Origin: Firmicutes bacterium UBA4916
Lineage (GTDB): Bacteria; Bacillota; Clostridia; Tissierellales; Tepidimicrobiaceae
Reading direction: 5' to 3'
Length of the DNA: 17,494 nt
NCBI GenBank assembly: GCA_002398845.1
Contig: DHBY01000083.1
Coordinates: 1-17,494 of the forward strand
The notes below the pieces were generated by a model. It saw only the letters and a program-made list of their open reading frames with translations, did not search any database and was not told the DNA's origin. The first letter of the stretch is position 1; each line of letters opens with the position of its first letter. The translations under genes were made by a program, and so were the position numbers. This document shows, one piece after another, positions 7,666 to 14,929 of the stretch.

Positions 7666-9339
7666 ATGCCTAGACAAAATGGAATTAGTGTAGAGGATAT
7701 GCTAGATTTAGAGGTAATGGAAAACTGTAAATTAATTGCTGGCTTTAAAGGTGTTAGAAATACTATATCAAGAGTCAATATTATGGCAGATCCAGACATA
7801 TTGGACTGGGTCCATGAAGGAGAATTTTTATTAACTACTGCTTATTTTTTCGAAAAGGACAATATGAAAGCCCAAAAAAATTTAATAAGGGTATGTGCAG
7901 ATAAAAAACTTGCTGGTATTGGAATAAAGGTCATGCCTTATTTAGATTCCATGCCAGAAGAGGTTTTAAATTTAGCTAATGAATTGAATTTTCCTTTAAT
8001 TGATATTCATTATTCTATACCTTTATCGGATATTATGATGTCCACTTTTAAGGAAATATTTAATAAGCAAGTATCTCTATTGGAAAGGATAGAAAAGGTT
8101 CATGAACAATTGATGGCTGTTATGTTAGAGGGAAAAGGTATTGAAGAAGTAACCCAAGTAGTTTATGAAAACATAAAAAATCCAGCGGTAATAAACTTGA
8201 ACTTTTCTAATCAGACTTTTGAACAATTAGGGAATATAGATAAAGATTTAAGAAAAGAGATATTAAAGGATGTAAAGGAATTTTATGACCCAAACAATGG
8301 TAGAAGTAGGTTAAAAAAATTAGATGAAGATAAAGTTTTAATGGATGGTAAATTTATTAACAGGATGATTATGCCTATTGTATTAAAGGATAATGTATAT
8401 GGTCATATATTTACTTGGTCTACAAATACGCCTTTAGGAGGTTTTGATTTATCTATAATTGAATCAGCTGCAACTACCATAGCTTTAGCCATATTACAGG
8501 AGCTTTCCGTTAAGGAAGTAGAAATAAAATATAGATCGGATTTCTTTGAGGATTTAATATCTAGGGATCCTAAGAGAAAAAGAAAAGCTTTAGAAAGAGC
8601 CCGTTTTTTCAATTTAAAATCACAGGATTATTATGTTATTGAAGTAATGAGTTTTAAATTAAAAATTGAAGATGATAAAGATGATGAGCACTTTTTTGAA
8701 TATCTGCAAGATCATATTAATACGATAGTTACTATGGTAGAAGATATTATGGGCTATTTGAGCTTAGACGGTATAGTGGCTACTAAATTAAATGGTATTC
8801 AAATACTATTAGGTTTTGAGGAAATAAATCCTATAGAAAATAGACTTTCGGAATTTAACGAAAGGGTAATTAAAGCTTTAAAAGAAAGATTCAAAGATAT
8901 GGATACAAAAATAGGGGTAGGTAGAGTTTACAGAGGCCTTGATAATGTAAATAAAAGTTTTTCCGATGCAGTTAAAACCATAAGGACAGGGAAGGTAATT
9001 ATGGATAAGGAAATCATTACTTTCAATGAATTAGGTATATTTAAAATACTATGTCAAGATTTTTTAACAGAGGAGTTAGAGGATTTCTACAATACAACTT
9101 TAAAACCTTTAGTAGATTATGATAATAAAAAGTCTACAGAATTTGTTAAAACCTTAGAAGCTTATTTTAAATTCAATGGAAACCTAACCCGTATGTCCGA
9201 ACATTTATATACTCACTACAATACTATTTTATATAGGATCAATAGAATAAACGATATAACTGGCATGAATTTAGACAATTCAAATGATAGACTGAACTTG
9301 GAAATTGCATTAAAAATTAAAAAACTGTTAAGCAATTGA
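7666..9339 (+). CDS. PucR-family transcriptional regulator (purine catabolism type)
   Basis: A 557-residue protein with the three-part PucR layout. The N-terminal PucR sensory domain spans about residues 5-130, with GISVEDMLDLE, ADPDILDWVHEGEFLLTTAYFF and NELNFPLIDI. A long middle GAF/CdaR-like region follows to about residue 430. The C-terminal helix-turn-helix of the HTH_30 type (about 485-555) includes GNLTRMSEHLYTHYNTILYRINRI near 505-528. In Bacillus subtilis PucR controls purine/allantoin catabolism, and here it lies between guanine deaminase and ring-opening hydrolases, which fits that role. The ribosome site before the ATG is weak (AGGGG, about 11 bases away). The stop codon falls on the edge of an intergenic repeat whose hairpin serves as the terminator. 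The effector (xanthine or other purine product) is inferred. Confidence 0.88.
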   Translation: MPRQNGISVEDMLDLEVMENCKLIAGFKGVRNTISRVNIMADPDILDWVHEGEFLLTTAYFFEKDNMKAQKNLIRVCADKKLAGIGIKVMPYLDSMPEEVLNLANELNFPLIDIHYSIPLSDIMMSTFKEIFNKQVSLLERIEKVHEQLMAVMLEGKGIEEVTQVVYENIKNPAVINLNFSNQTFEQLGNIDKDLRKEILKDVKEFYDPNNGRSRLKKLDEDKVLMDGKFINRMIMPIVLKDNVYGHIFTWSTNTPLGGFDLSIIESAATTIALAILQELSVKEVEIKYRSDFFEDLISRDPKRKRKALERARFFNLKSQDYYVIEVMSFKLKIEDDKDDEHFFEYLQDHINTIVTMVEDIMGYLSLDGIVATKLNGIQILLGFEEINPIENRLSEFNERVIKALKERFKDMDTKIGVGRVYRGLDNVNKSFSDAVKTIRTGKVIMDKEIITFNELGIFKILCQDFLTEELEDFYNTTLKPLVDYDNKKSTEFVKTLEAYFKFNGNLTRMSEHLYTHYNTILYRINRINDITGMNLDNSNDRLNLEIALKIKKLLSN

Positions 9340-9463
9340 CAATCTTAGACAATGCACAATTCACAATTATTGGGGCCATTCTTTCGGGCCATTATCGGGC
9401 GACCAAAGGTCGCCCTTATTTTTTGTTTTTAATTGTGCATTGTGCATCGTGAATTGTGCATTG
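9334..9463. repeat. MITE-like intergenic repeat, copy 1
   Basis: The ends are near-inverted repeats: CAATGCACAATTCACAATTA at 9350-9369, with its complement, interrupted by one extra block, at 9430-9463. The middle (9372-9415) contains a GC-rich core that recurs at 12827-12871 in the opposite direction with about three differences. The element is about 130 bases and has no coding potential. Its left edge overlaps the stop codon of the PucR gene. The internal hairpin doubles as a terminator. Confidence 0.75.
9397..9430 (+). terminator. Terminator of the PucR gene inside repeat copy 1
   Basis: A perfect eight-base-pair stem GGGCGACC / GGTCGCCC with an AAA loop (9397-9415) is followed by TTATTTTTTGTTTTT. 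It would stop transcription from pucR before the convergent cyclase gene. Confidence 0.75.
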
Positions 9464-9466
9464 ATT

Positions 9467-10162
9467 CTACTCTTCAACTAGTGCAACTGCTCTTATAGGA
9501 GAACCGGAACCATCTCTTATTTTTAAAGGTAATCCAATATACAAAAATCTTTTATTAAGTACCTTATCTAAGTTACATAAATTTTCCGTATTGGTTATAT
9601 TGTATTCTCCGCAAACTAAATGACCAGAGAAGTTAAGATCATCTGGAGTTAAATCTATGGCTGGTGCGTCTATTCCGATATTCATGACCCCTTGCTTGGC
9701 TAACCATTTAGCTCCTTCATAGCTTAAGCCTGTATAGTCTGTTTGAAACTTATCCGTACCATAAGTCCTATCGTGATGTCCTGTATATAATAGAACTATA
9801 TCTCCCTTTTTAATTTCTTGTCCTGATTTTTTTACAGCTTCTTCTAAATCTTTTGGTTCAATATAATCTGGATATCTTACATGACTTACATCAATACATA
9901 TAGCAGAACCCCAAAAATGTTCTAAAGGCATTTTATCAACAGTAGGGCCTCCTGGTTTAAATTCCGATACTCCATCACTATGAGTTCCACAATGTTCACT
10001 TAATAGAAGATTTCTAGCAGAAAAACCTAAAGTATGGCTTCCTGTTAACTCCATATTTTCTTCATGGGTCATATTGGTCATAATGAAGGTTTTTTGATGC
10101 ATAGGGAATACGGACATACCTTGAAAGATTTCTTGAGATAAATCAATGAGTTTTAAGGCCAA
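9467..10162 (-). CDS. Cyclase-family metal-dependent hydrolase; candidate imidazolonase
   Basis: A 231-residue protein of the cyclase / kynurenine-formamidase-like family (PF04199), normal for the family's length. The metal motif is H57-C-G-T-H61-S-D63-G-V-S-E67-F. It follows HxGTHxDxPxH but has Val where Pro is usual and Glu67 where the last His is usual. PLEHFWGSAICIDVS, KGDIVLLYTGH, GIDAPAID and YIGLPLKIRDGSGSPIRAVALVEE complete the fold. Such enzymes hydrolyse amide, lactam or formamide bonds with a divalent metal. The gene is divergent from the ring hydrolase and shares its 304-base control region; AAGGAGG lies about 10 bases before the ATG. In the proposed pathway it would open 4-imidazolone to formiminoglycine. 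That substrate is inference; kynurenine formamidase activity looks unlikely from the context. Confidence 0.82.
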   Translation of the reverse strand: MALKLIDLSQEIFQGMSVFPMHQKTFIMTNMTHEENMELTGSHTLGFSARNLLLSEHCGTHSDGVSEFKPGGPTVDKMPLEHFWGSAICIDVSHVRYPDYIEPKDLEEAVKKSGQEIKKGDIVLLYTGHHDRTYGTDKFQTDYTGLSYEGAKWLAKQGVMNIGIDAPAIDLTPDDLNFSGHLVCGEYNITNTENLCNLDKVLNKRFLYIGLPLKIRDGSGSPIRAVALVEE

Positions 10163-10388
10163 AATTATAACCTCCTTATAAATTTTTATTTCACATAAAC
10201 ATTATATTAATTTTTATTATATCCATAATAAAGAGGAAGGCTATAGATAAAATATACAAATTTAAAGGAAGGAGGGGTTATATTATTATACAGATAAATA
10301 AAGGGAAAGGTTTTATTTTATTTAAAGTTATTAGATTTTAACAAAATCTTCAATAGTTTTTTAAGTTTAATGTAATATTTTTATAGAA

Positions 10389-10409
10389 ATTTAACAAGGA
10401 TTGTTAAAT
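10389..10409. promoter_or_regulatory. 21-bp perfect palindrome, candidate operator
   Basis: Nine-base arms ATTTAACAA (10389-10397) and TTGTTAAAT (10401-10409) flank the three-base spacer GGA. The right arm supplies the likely -35 of the ring hydrolase promoter. The symmetry and position are typical of a dimeric repressor or activator site; the regulator (PucR or other) is unknown. Confidence 0.6.
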
Positions 10410-10428
10410 AATATTATGTTAATATAGA
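10401..10428 (+). promoter_or_regulatory. Likely promoter of the ring hydrolase operon
   Basis: TTGTTA (10401-10406), 16 bases, TATAGA (10423-10428), 38 bases before the start codon. The -35 lies inside the palindrome, so a protein bound there would block or contact RNA polymerase. Confidence 0.45.
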
Positions 10429-10466
10429 AAAAATGAAGTTGATATTAAAACAAGGGGGTTTGTAAA

Positions 10467-12065
10467 ATGTATGATGTTATAATCAAAAATGCCAGAATTC
10501 CACAAGGTGATGATATGGTTTTAACAAATATCCTAGTAAAGGATGAAAAGATTTCTGGCTTTTTAGATAATGTAGATGGAGTAGATGCAAAGGAAGTCAT
10601 AGATGCTGGCGGTCATTTAACACTACCTGGGTGTATAGATTCTCATACTCACTTTATGTATCAAGGTTTTCCACATAGAGAAAACTTTTTAACAGGTTCA
10701 GCAGCAGCAGCAAGTGGAGGAGTAACTACAGTTATAGATATGCCTTGTTGTTCTGTTCCATCAGCAAGAAGTGTTGAACAATTAAAATTAAAATTAGATT
10801 TAGTAAGACCTCAATCCTTAGTTGACTATGCTATGTGGGGTGGAGTTACAGGAGAAGATGTAAGAGAAGGATGGCTAGACAATGTTCAGGAACAAGCTGA
10901 TTTTGGTGCTGTTGCTTTTAAGGCTTATATGACACCATCAGTTCCAACATACCCAAGAGTTACAGATCCAGAAATGTATGAAGCTTTTAAAGCTGTAGCT
11001 AAAACAGGGCTTCCTATTGGAATCCATGCTGAAAACTTTGCTATGTGTGATTTTTATGTTAAGAAGTTCCAAAAAGAAGGACGTTTAGATGGACCAGCTT
11101 GGGCAGAAGCAAGATTAGAATTAGCAGAAAAAGTTGCTATTCAATTAGGTATTAGTTTTGCAGAAGATACAGGAGTAAGATTACACATAGTTCATATGAG
11201 TACCGGAGTTGGAGCTCAATTAGTAAAAGAAGCAAAAGAAAAAGGTTTAACTGTAACTTGTGAGACTTGTCCTCATTATTTAACTTTAAACTATAAAGAA
11301 TCTATGGGTAAATATGGTCCATTAGCTAAGATTGCACCTCCTTTAAGAGAAGAAAAAGACAATAAAATGCTTTGGGAAGGTTTAGCAGATGGCAGTGTAG
11401 ACTTTATAGCTACAGACCATGCTCCTTATGAATTAGAAGCTGAAAAACTTAAAAAAGGTATGAATATATGGACATCATTCCCAGGAATACCTGGTGTTGA
11501 AACTATGGTTCCTGTATTAGTAAGTGAAGGATATAATAAAGGTAGAATTTCCTTAAGTAGATTAGTAGAAGTACTATCAACTAATGCTGCAAAACATTAT
11601 GGCTTATATCCAAAGAAAGGTGCTATGAATATAGGTTCAGATGCTGACTTTACTATAATAGATCTTGATAAGAGATGGGTTATAGATCCTAAGAAACAAG
11701 CTTCCATGTGTGGATACAATCCTCTAGAAGGTATGGAATTAAAAGGCAAGGTAGTTAAGACTGTAGTTCGTGGACATTTAGTATTTGAAGATGTAGACGA
11801 AAGTACTTTAGGAAAAATGACTGACAAAGATTTACAAGAAATTGTTCACAACTATCCAGAAGGAATTGAAGAAAAATATGCAGAAATATTCAAGAAATAC
11901 CCACATCTACACAGTAAAGAATATGAAAACAGCTATAGAGTTCACCATCCAGAAGTAATAGATAAACATATAAGAGGAATTAAAGGTATTAAAGTACAAC
12001 CAGGATTCGGAAGATTTGTAAAGAGACAAAGTATCCAAGTATTACCTAGAACTATAAAGTATTAA
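10467..12065 (+). CDS. Dihydropyrimidinase/allantoinase-like cyclic amidohydrolase; candidate xanthine amidohydrolase
   Basis: A 532-residue metal-dependent amidohydrolase. Visible active-site residues are H60 and H62 in DSHTHF, K152 in FKAYM (the lysine carbamylated in this family), H187 in GIHAEN, H243 in HIVHMST and D317 in ATDHAPY. These enzymes open cyclic amides such as dihydropyrimidines, hydantoins and allantoin. Family members usually have about 450-460 residues. Here about 65-70 extra residues (around 445-510, lysine/glutamate/histidine-rich) sit before the usual closing GFGRFVKR motif. The ATG follows AAGGGGG. With guanine deaminase upstream and a ureido-cleaving hydrolase downstream, the best guess is opening of the xanthine pyrimidine ring to 4-ureido-5-imidazolecarboxylate. 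Allantoinase or hydantoinase activity cannot be excluded. The insertion may mediate shell or partner contact. Confidence 0.87.
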   Translation: MYDVIIKNARIPQGDDMVLTNILVKDEKISGFLDNVDGVDAKEVIDAGGHLTLPGCIDSHTHFMYQGFPHRENFLTGSAAAASGGVTTVIDMPCCSVPSARSVEQLKLKLDLVRPQSLVDYAMWGGVTGEDVREGWLDNVQEQADFGAVAFKAYMTPSVPTYPRVTDPEMYEAFKAVAKTGLPIGIHAENFAMCDFYVKKFQKEGRLDGPAWAEARLELAEKVAIQLGISFAEDTGVRLHIVHMSTGVGAQLVKEAKEKGLTVTCETCPHYLTLNYKESMGKYGPLAKIAPPLREEKDNKMLWEGLADGSVDFIATDHAPYELEAEKLKKGMNIWTSFPGIPGVETMVPVLVSEGYNKGRISLSRLVEVLSTNAAKHYGLYPKKGAMNIGSDADFTIIDLDKRWVIDPKKQASMCGYNPLEGMELKGKVVKTVVRGHLVFEDVDESTLGKMTDKDLQEIVHNYPEGIEEKYAEIFKKYPHLHSKEYENSYRVHHPEVIDKHIRGIKGIKVQPGFGRFVKRQSIQVLPRTIKY

Positions 12066-12076
12066 TTAAATATTAA

Positions 12077-12106
12077 TTGGGACGTAAGGTTTTACTTACG
12101 CCCCAA
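12077..12106 (+). other. Stem-loop between ring hydrolase and cysteine hydrolase genes
   Basis: TTGGG-A-CGTAAG (12077-12088) pairs with CTTACG-C-CCCAA (12095-12106), eleven pairs with one A/C mismatch and a six-base loop. No T run follows, so it is more likely an RNA-stability or partial attenuation element than a terminator. Confidence 0.5.
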
Positions 12107-12108
12107 TA

Positions 12109-12134
12109 GATAAAATAAACTGATAAAATAAACT
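12109..12134 (+). repeat. Two tandem copies of a 13-base unit
   Basis: GATAAAATAAACT is repeated exactly, head to tail, just upstream of the cysteine hydrolase ribosome site. It is A/T-rich and probably a slippage product. Confidence 0.7.
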
Positions 12135-12159
12135 AAATTTTAAAAAGGAGTGGAATTAT

Positions 12160-12762
12160 ATGTCAAAACATGCCATACTTATTATAGATATGTTAAACGA
12201 TTTTGCCAATGAGAAAGGTTCACTTTATTGTCCAGGATCTGCAAAAATAACTAAGAATCTTCAAGGATTAATAAAATGGGTTAGAGAAAGAAAAGGGGAC
12301 GATATTCAATTAGTATATGTTCAAGAATCCCATAGAAAAAATGATGCAGACTTTAGAGTTAGACCAGTTCATGCTGTTAAAGGAACTTGGGGTGCAGATT
12401 TTATAAAAGAACTATATCCAGAAAGTGGCGAATATATAGTTCAAAAGAGAAGACATAGTGGCTTTGCATATACAGATTTAGATTTATATTTAAGAGAAGA
12501 AAACATAGATACAGTAGTAGTAACAGGCGTATGGACTAATGTATGTGTAAGAAGTACAGCTACAGATGCATTAGCTAGGGCTTATAGAGTAATTGCTTTA
12601 AGTGATGGATGTGATTCCAAGACAGAAGAAATGCAGGAATATGGACTTAAGGATTTAAGTATATTTGCAAAAATAATGACTATTGATGAATATAAAGACG
12701 CCTGGGAAAAAGGTCTAGACCCATGGGAAGGCGGAGGAGACAAAGAAAATAAAGTTAAATAA
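12160..12762 (+). CDS. Cysteine hydrolase (isochorismatase superfamily); candidate ureido-imidazolecarboxylate amidohydrolase
   Basis: A 200-residue protein with the cysteine-hydrolase triad: D10 in LIIDMLNDF, K96 in VQKRRHSGF and C129 in TGVWTNVCVRSTATDA. The nucleophilic cysteine and the TNVC string place it with N-carbamoylsarcosine amidohydrolase and ureidoacrylate/biuret-type amidohydrolases rather than true isochorismatase. These cleave carbamoyl or ureido groups to ammonia and carbon dioxide. The ATG has AAGGAG nine bases upstream. It follows the ring hydrolase in the same direction, with a stem-loop between them. In the proposed route it would convert 4-ureido-5-imidazolecarboxylate to 4-amino-5-imidazolecarboxylate. 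The residues after about 185 (WEGGGDKENKVK) form a short charged tail. The fold is sure; the substrate is inferred. Confidence 0.88.
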   Translation: MSKHAILIIDMLNDFANEKGSLYCPGSAKITKNLQGLIKWVRERKGDDIQLVYVQESHRKNDADFRVRPVHAVKGTWGADFIKELYPESGEYIVQKRRHSGFAYTDLDLYLREENIDTVVVTGVWTNVCVRSTATDALARAYRVIALSDGCDSKTEEMQEYGLKDLSIFAKIMTIDEYKDAWEKGLDPWEGGGDKENKVK

Positions 12763-12763
12763 A

Positions 12764-12968
12764 GACAATTGACAATGCACTATGACAATGCACAATGCAC
12801 AATTAAAACCATTAAAACCTTTGTAGGGGCGACCTTTGGTCGCCCAGATAATGACCCGAAAGAATGACCCCGATAATTGTGAACTTAAGCAGGGGACCAA
12901 AATTGTGTTTTTCAATTTTGCGTACATCGCTTAGTTTGTTTATCTAGTGAATTGTGAACTGTGAATTG
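12764..12968. repeat. MITE-like intergenic repeat, copy 2 (inverted relative to copy 1)
   Basis: It begins right after the cysteine hydrolase stop with ACAATTGACAATGCAC-type sequence and ends with GTGAATTGTGAACTGTGAATT just before the ubiX ribosome site. The core 12827-12871 (GGGCGACC-TTT-GGTCGCCC and the GAAAGAATG part) is the reverse complement of the core of copy 1 with about three differences. Compared with copy 1 it carries roughly 70 extra bases (about 12881-12947), including an eight-base-pair hairpin CAAAATTG / CAATTTTG (12898-12920). The GC hairpin lacks a T run downstream, so read-through into ubiX is plausible. I see no gene in this 224-base gap. Confidence 0.7.
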
Positions 12969-12986
12969 GAAGAGAGGGGTTTTTAT

Positions 12987-13544
12987 ATGAGAGTAGTAGT
13001 TGGAATATCGGGGGGGAGCGGATCTATATATGCTATTTCCCTTCTAAAAGCATTAAAAGAACTAAATATTGAAACTCACTTGGTAGTAACTGCTATGGGA
13101 GAATATGTAACCAAGCACGAATGCGGCATGAATTTAGAGGAATTAAAAGGTCTAGCTACTTATTTTCATGATAATAAAAACTTTGCAGCTCCTATAGCTA
13201 GTGGTTCTTTCAAAGTGGACAGTATGGTGGTTCTCCCTTGCTCAATGAAAACATTATCATCGGTTGCCAATGGATTTTCTGACAGCCTTTTGGCAAGAGC
13301 ATGTGATGTAACCATTAAAGAAGGAAGAAAGTTAATATTAGTACCTAGAGAAACTCCATTAAGCCCTATACATTTAGAAAATATGCTAAAATTGTCTAGA
13401 ATTGGGGTTACTATATTTCCACCTAGTCCTGGATTTTATAATCACCCAGAGACTTTAGAGGACATAGTTTTAGATATGACGGGAAGAATACTTGATATGA
13501 TGGGAGTAGAAAACAATCTAGTCAATAGATGGAAAGGCTTATAG
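12987..13544 (+). CDS. ubiX: UbiX-type flavin prenyltransferase
   Basis: A 185-residue flavoprotein that makes prenyl-FMN, the cofactor of UbiD decarboxylases. Motifs: GISGGSGSIYA (6-16) for flavin phosphate, ASGSF (71-75), LPCSMKTLSSVANG (83-96), LLARACDVTIKE (101-112) and LILVPRETPLS (116-126). Length and order match UbiX/Pad1. I chose the ATG at 12987, with GAGAGGGG just upstream; a GTG 11 codons earlier lies inside the intergenic repeat and adds a tail that the family lacks. It sits 13 bases before ubiD, so the cofactor maker and user are co-transcribed. The UbiX role for the downstream UbiD is well founded on family knowledge. Confidence 0.94.
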   Translation: MRVVVGISGGSGSIYAISLLKALKELNIETHLVVTAMGEYVTKHECGMNLEELKGLATYFHDNKNFAAPIASGSFKVDSMVVLPCSMKTLSSVANGFSDSLLARACDVTIKEGRKLILVPRETPLSPIHLENMLKLSRIGVTIFPPSPGFYNHPETLEDIVLDMTGRILDMMGVENNLVNRWKGL

Positions 13545-13557
13545 GAAAGGAGGGGAA

Positions 13558-14913
13558 ATGTTGGAAACTCAAATGCTAAGACACACCCTAGAGGAAATGG
13601 ATAGAATGGGAGAACTTCTTTTATGTGATAGGGAAGTAAATCCAGAGTACGAACTAGGGGCAGTTCTTAAATATTTTAGAAACAAAAAACCTATTTTATT
13701 TAATAGGATTAAAGGAAGTTCAGTAAAGGTTGCTGGAGGCCTTTATGGTGATAGAGAAATCATTTATAGCTTACTTAATATGAATAATGAAAATAGATTA
13801 TTTAAATTTATGGATGCCATTGCAAATCCTGAACCTTATAAGGTAGTAGCAAAGGGACCTATAAAAGAAAATATAATTAGAAACAATATTGATTTATCAA
13901 GAATTCTCCCTGTTCCTAAGTTTCAAGGGAAGGATTCTTCCAAGTTTATTACAGCAGGTGCATTGGTAATAAAGGATCCAGAAACAGGGAAGTACTTCAC
14001 ATCTATAAGAAGATTTCAAGTAAATGGGAGAAATGAATTATCAGCTCTCATATCATCACCCAAACTTACCAATGATTTTTTAGAATTAGAAAGTATGAGA
14101 AAACCTTTAGAAGTAGCTATAATATTAGGGTATGATGCACCATTTTTAATGGCTAGCCAAATTAGCTCGGCTACTTATGGAGTGGATAAATATGAAGTGG
14201 ATAGTGCTTTAAGAGGAGAACCTTTAGAATTAGTACCTTGTGAATCTGTAGACCTTTTAGTACCTGCCTATTCAGAAATAGTCCTTGAAGGTAGAATGGT
14301 ACCAGGAAAAAGGGAACTAGAAGGACCTTTTGGTGAGTTAATGGGTTATTATGGAGCACAAGCACCTCACCCAATAATAGAGATAAATACTATTATGCAT
14401 AGGAATAATCCAATATTTCAAGCTGCATTTCCTTGTAGAGAGGAACATTTATCTAATGGGCTTATCAGAGAAGTGGAATTATATAACTATTTAAAAAATC
14501 AAGTGGATGTAGTGGATGTAAATGTTACGGAAGGCGGAGGTTATAGATTCAATGCTTTTGCATCCATAAACAAGGGAAAAGAAGGAGAAGGCAAATCAGC
14601 AATTATAGCAGCTTTAGGCTCTAATAAGGATTTAAAGCAGGTAGTTATAGTAGATAAGGATGTAAATATATTTGATTTAGAAGATATAGAATGGGCCATT
14701 ACTACAAGGGCACAGGCAAGTCAGGATTTAGTCATTATACCTGGAGCTTTAGGTTCATCATTGGAACCATCCCATGGTTTAAGGGGAGTAACAGACAAAG
14801 TAGGCATAGATGCTACAAAACCTTTAGGTGAAAGAGGGGCTAATTTTGAAAGGGCTATAATTCCTGGATTTGAGGATATAGATATTAACAGATATTTTCC
14901 AAATATTAAATAA
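13558..14913 (+). CDS. ubiD: UbiD-family prenyl-FMN-dependent decarboxylase; candidate aminoimidazole-carboxylate decarboxylase
   Basis: A 451-residue protein of the UbiD family, close to the usual 440-500. Visible motifs are the cofactor-binding region around TSIRRFQVNGRNELS (148-162), MASQIS (198-203) and the EGPFGELMGYYG motif (255-266) carrying the active-site glutamates. PGALGSSLEPS and KPLGERGANFERA close the fold. UbiD enzymes reversibly remove carboxylate groups from aromatic, heteroaromatic or unsaturated acids. AAGGAGG lies just before the ATG. It is 16 bases from the first shell gene, so it is a strong candidate for a BMC-associated enzyme. In the purine route the substrate would be 4-amino-5-imidazolecarboxylate. 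No separate encapsulation peptide is obvious. Substrate identity is inferred. Confidence 0.93.
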   Translation: MLETQMLRHTLEEMDRMGELLLCDREVNPEYELGAVLKYFRNKKPILFNRIKGSSVKVAGGLYGDREIIYSLLNMNNENRLFKFMDAIANPEPYKVVAKGPIKENIIRNNIDLSRILPVPKFQGKDSSKFITAGALVIKDPETGKYFTSIRRFQVNGRNELSALISSPKLTNDFLELESMRKPLEVAIILGYDAPFLMASQISSATYGVDKYEVDSALRGEPLELVPCESVDLLVPAYSEIVLEGRMVPGKRELEGPFGELMGYYGAQAPHPIIEINTIMHRNNPIFQAAFPCREEHLSNGLIREVELYNYLKNQVDVVDVNVTEGGGYRFNAFASINKGKEGEGKSAIIAALGSNKDLKQVVIVDKDVNIFDLEDIEWAITTRAQASQDLVIIPGALGSSLEPSHGLRGVTDKVGIDATKPLGERGANFERAIIPGFEDIDINRYFPNIK

Positions 14914-14929
14914 ATAGAGGTGAGGTAAG

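Larger units (their letters stand above)
10163..10466. promoter_or_regulatory. Divergent control region between the cyclase and ring hydrolase genes
   Basis: A 304-base A/T-rich region without a gene. It holds the minus-strand ribosome site of the cyclase gene (complement of about 10172-10178), several TATAAT-like strings on the minus strand without a good -35, an AGATTTT/AAAATCT inverted repeat (10333-10349), and the 21-base palindrome and promoter listed separately. It also contains a stranded GGAAGGAGGGG string at about 10268-10277 with no ATG, GTG or TTG start after it. Confidence 0.6.

Noticed and set aside
10266..10350. Leader peptide after the GGAAGGAGGGG string
   Set aside because: A short open frame follows, but only from ATT; no ATG, GTG or TTG start is at a usable distance.
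12077..12106. Terminator after the ring hydrolase gene
   Set aside because: The stem-loop is real but no T run follows, so I list it as a stem-loop only.
9334..12968. CRISPR array from the repeated ACAATGCACAATT strings
   Set aside because: Repeats are irregular, degenerate and palindromic, with no evenly spaced unique spacers and no cas genes.
12954..12986. Upstream GTG start for ubiX
   Set aside because: It lies inside the intergenic repeat, has no ribosome site and adds residues before the flavin-binding start of the family. The ATG at 12987 has a good site.
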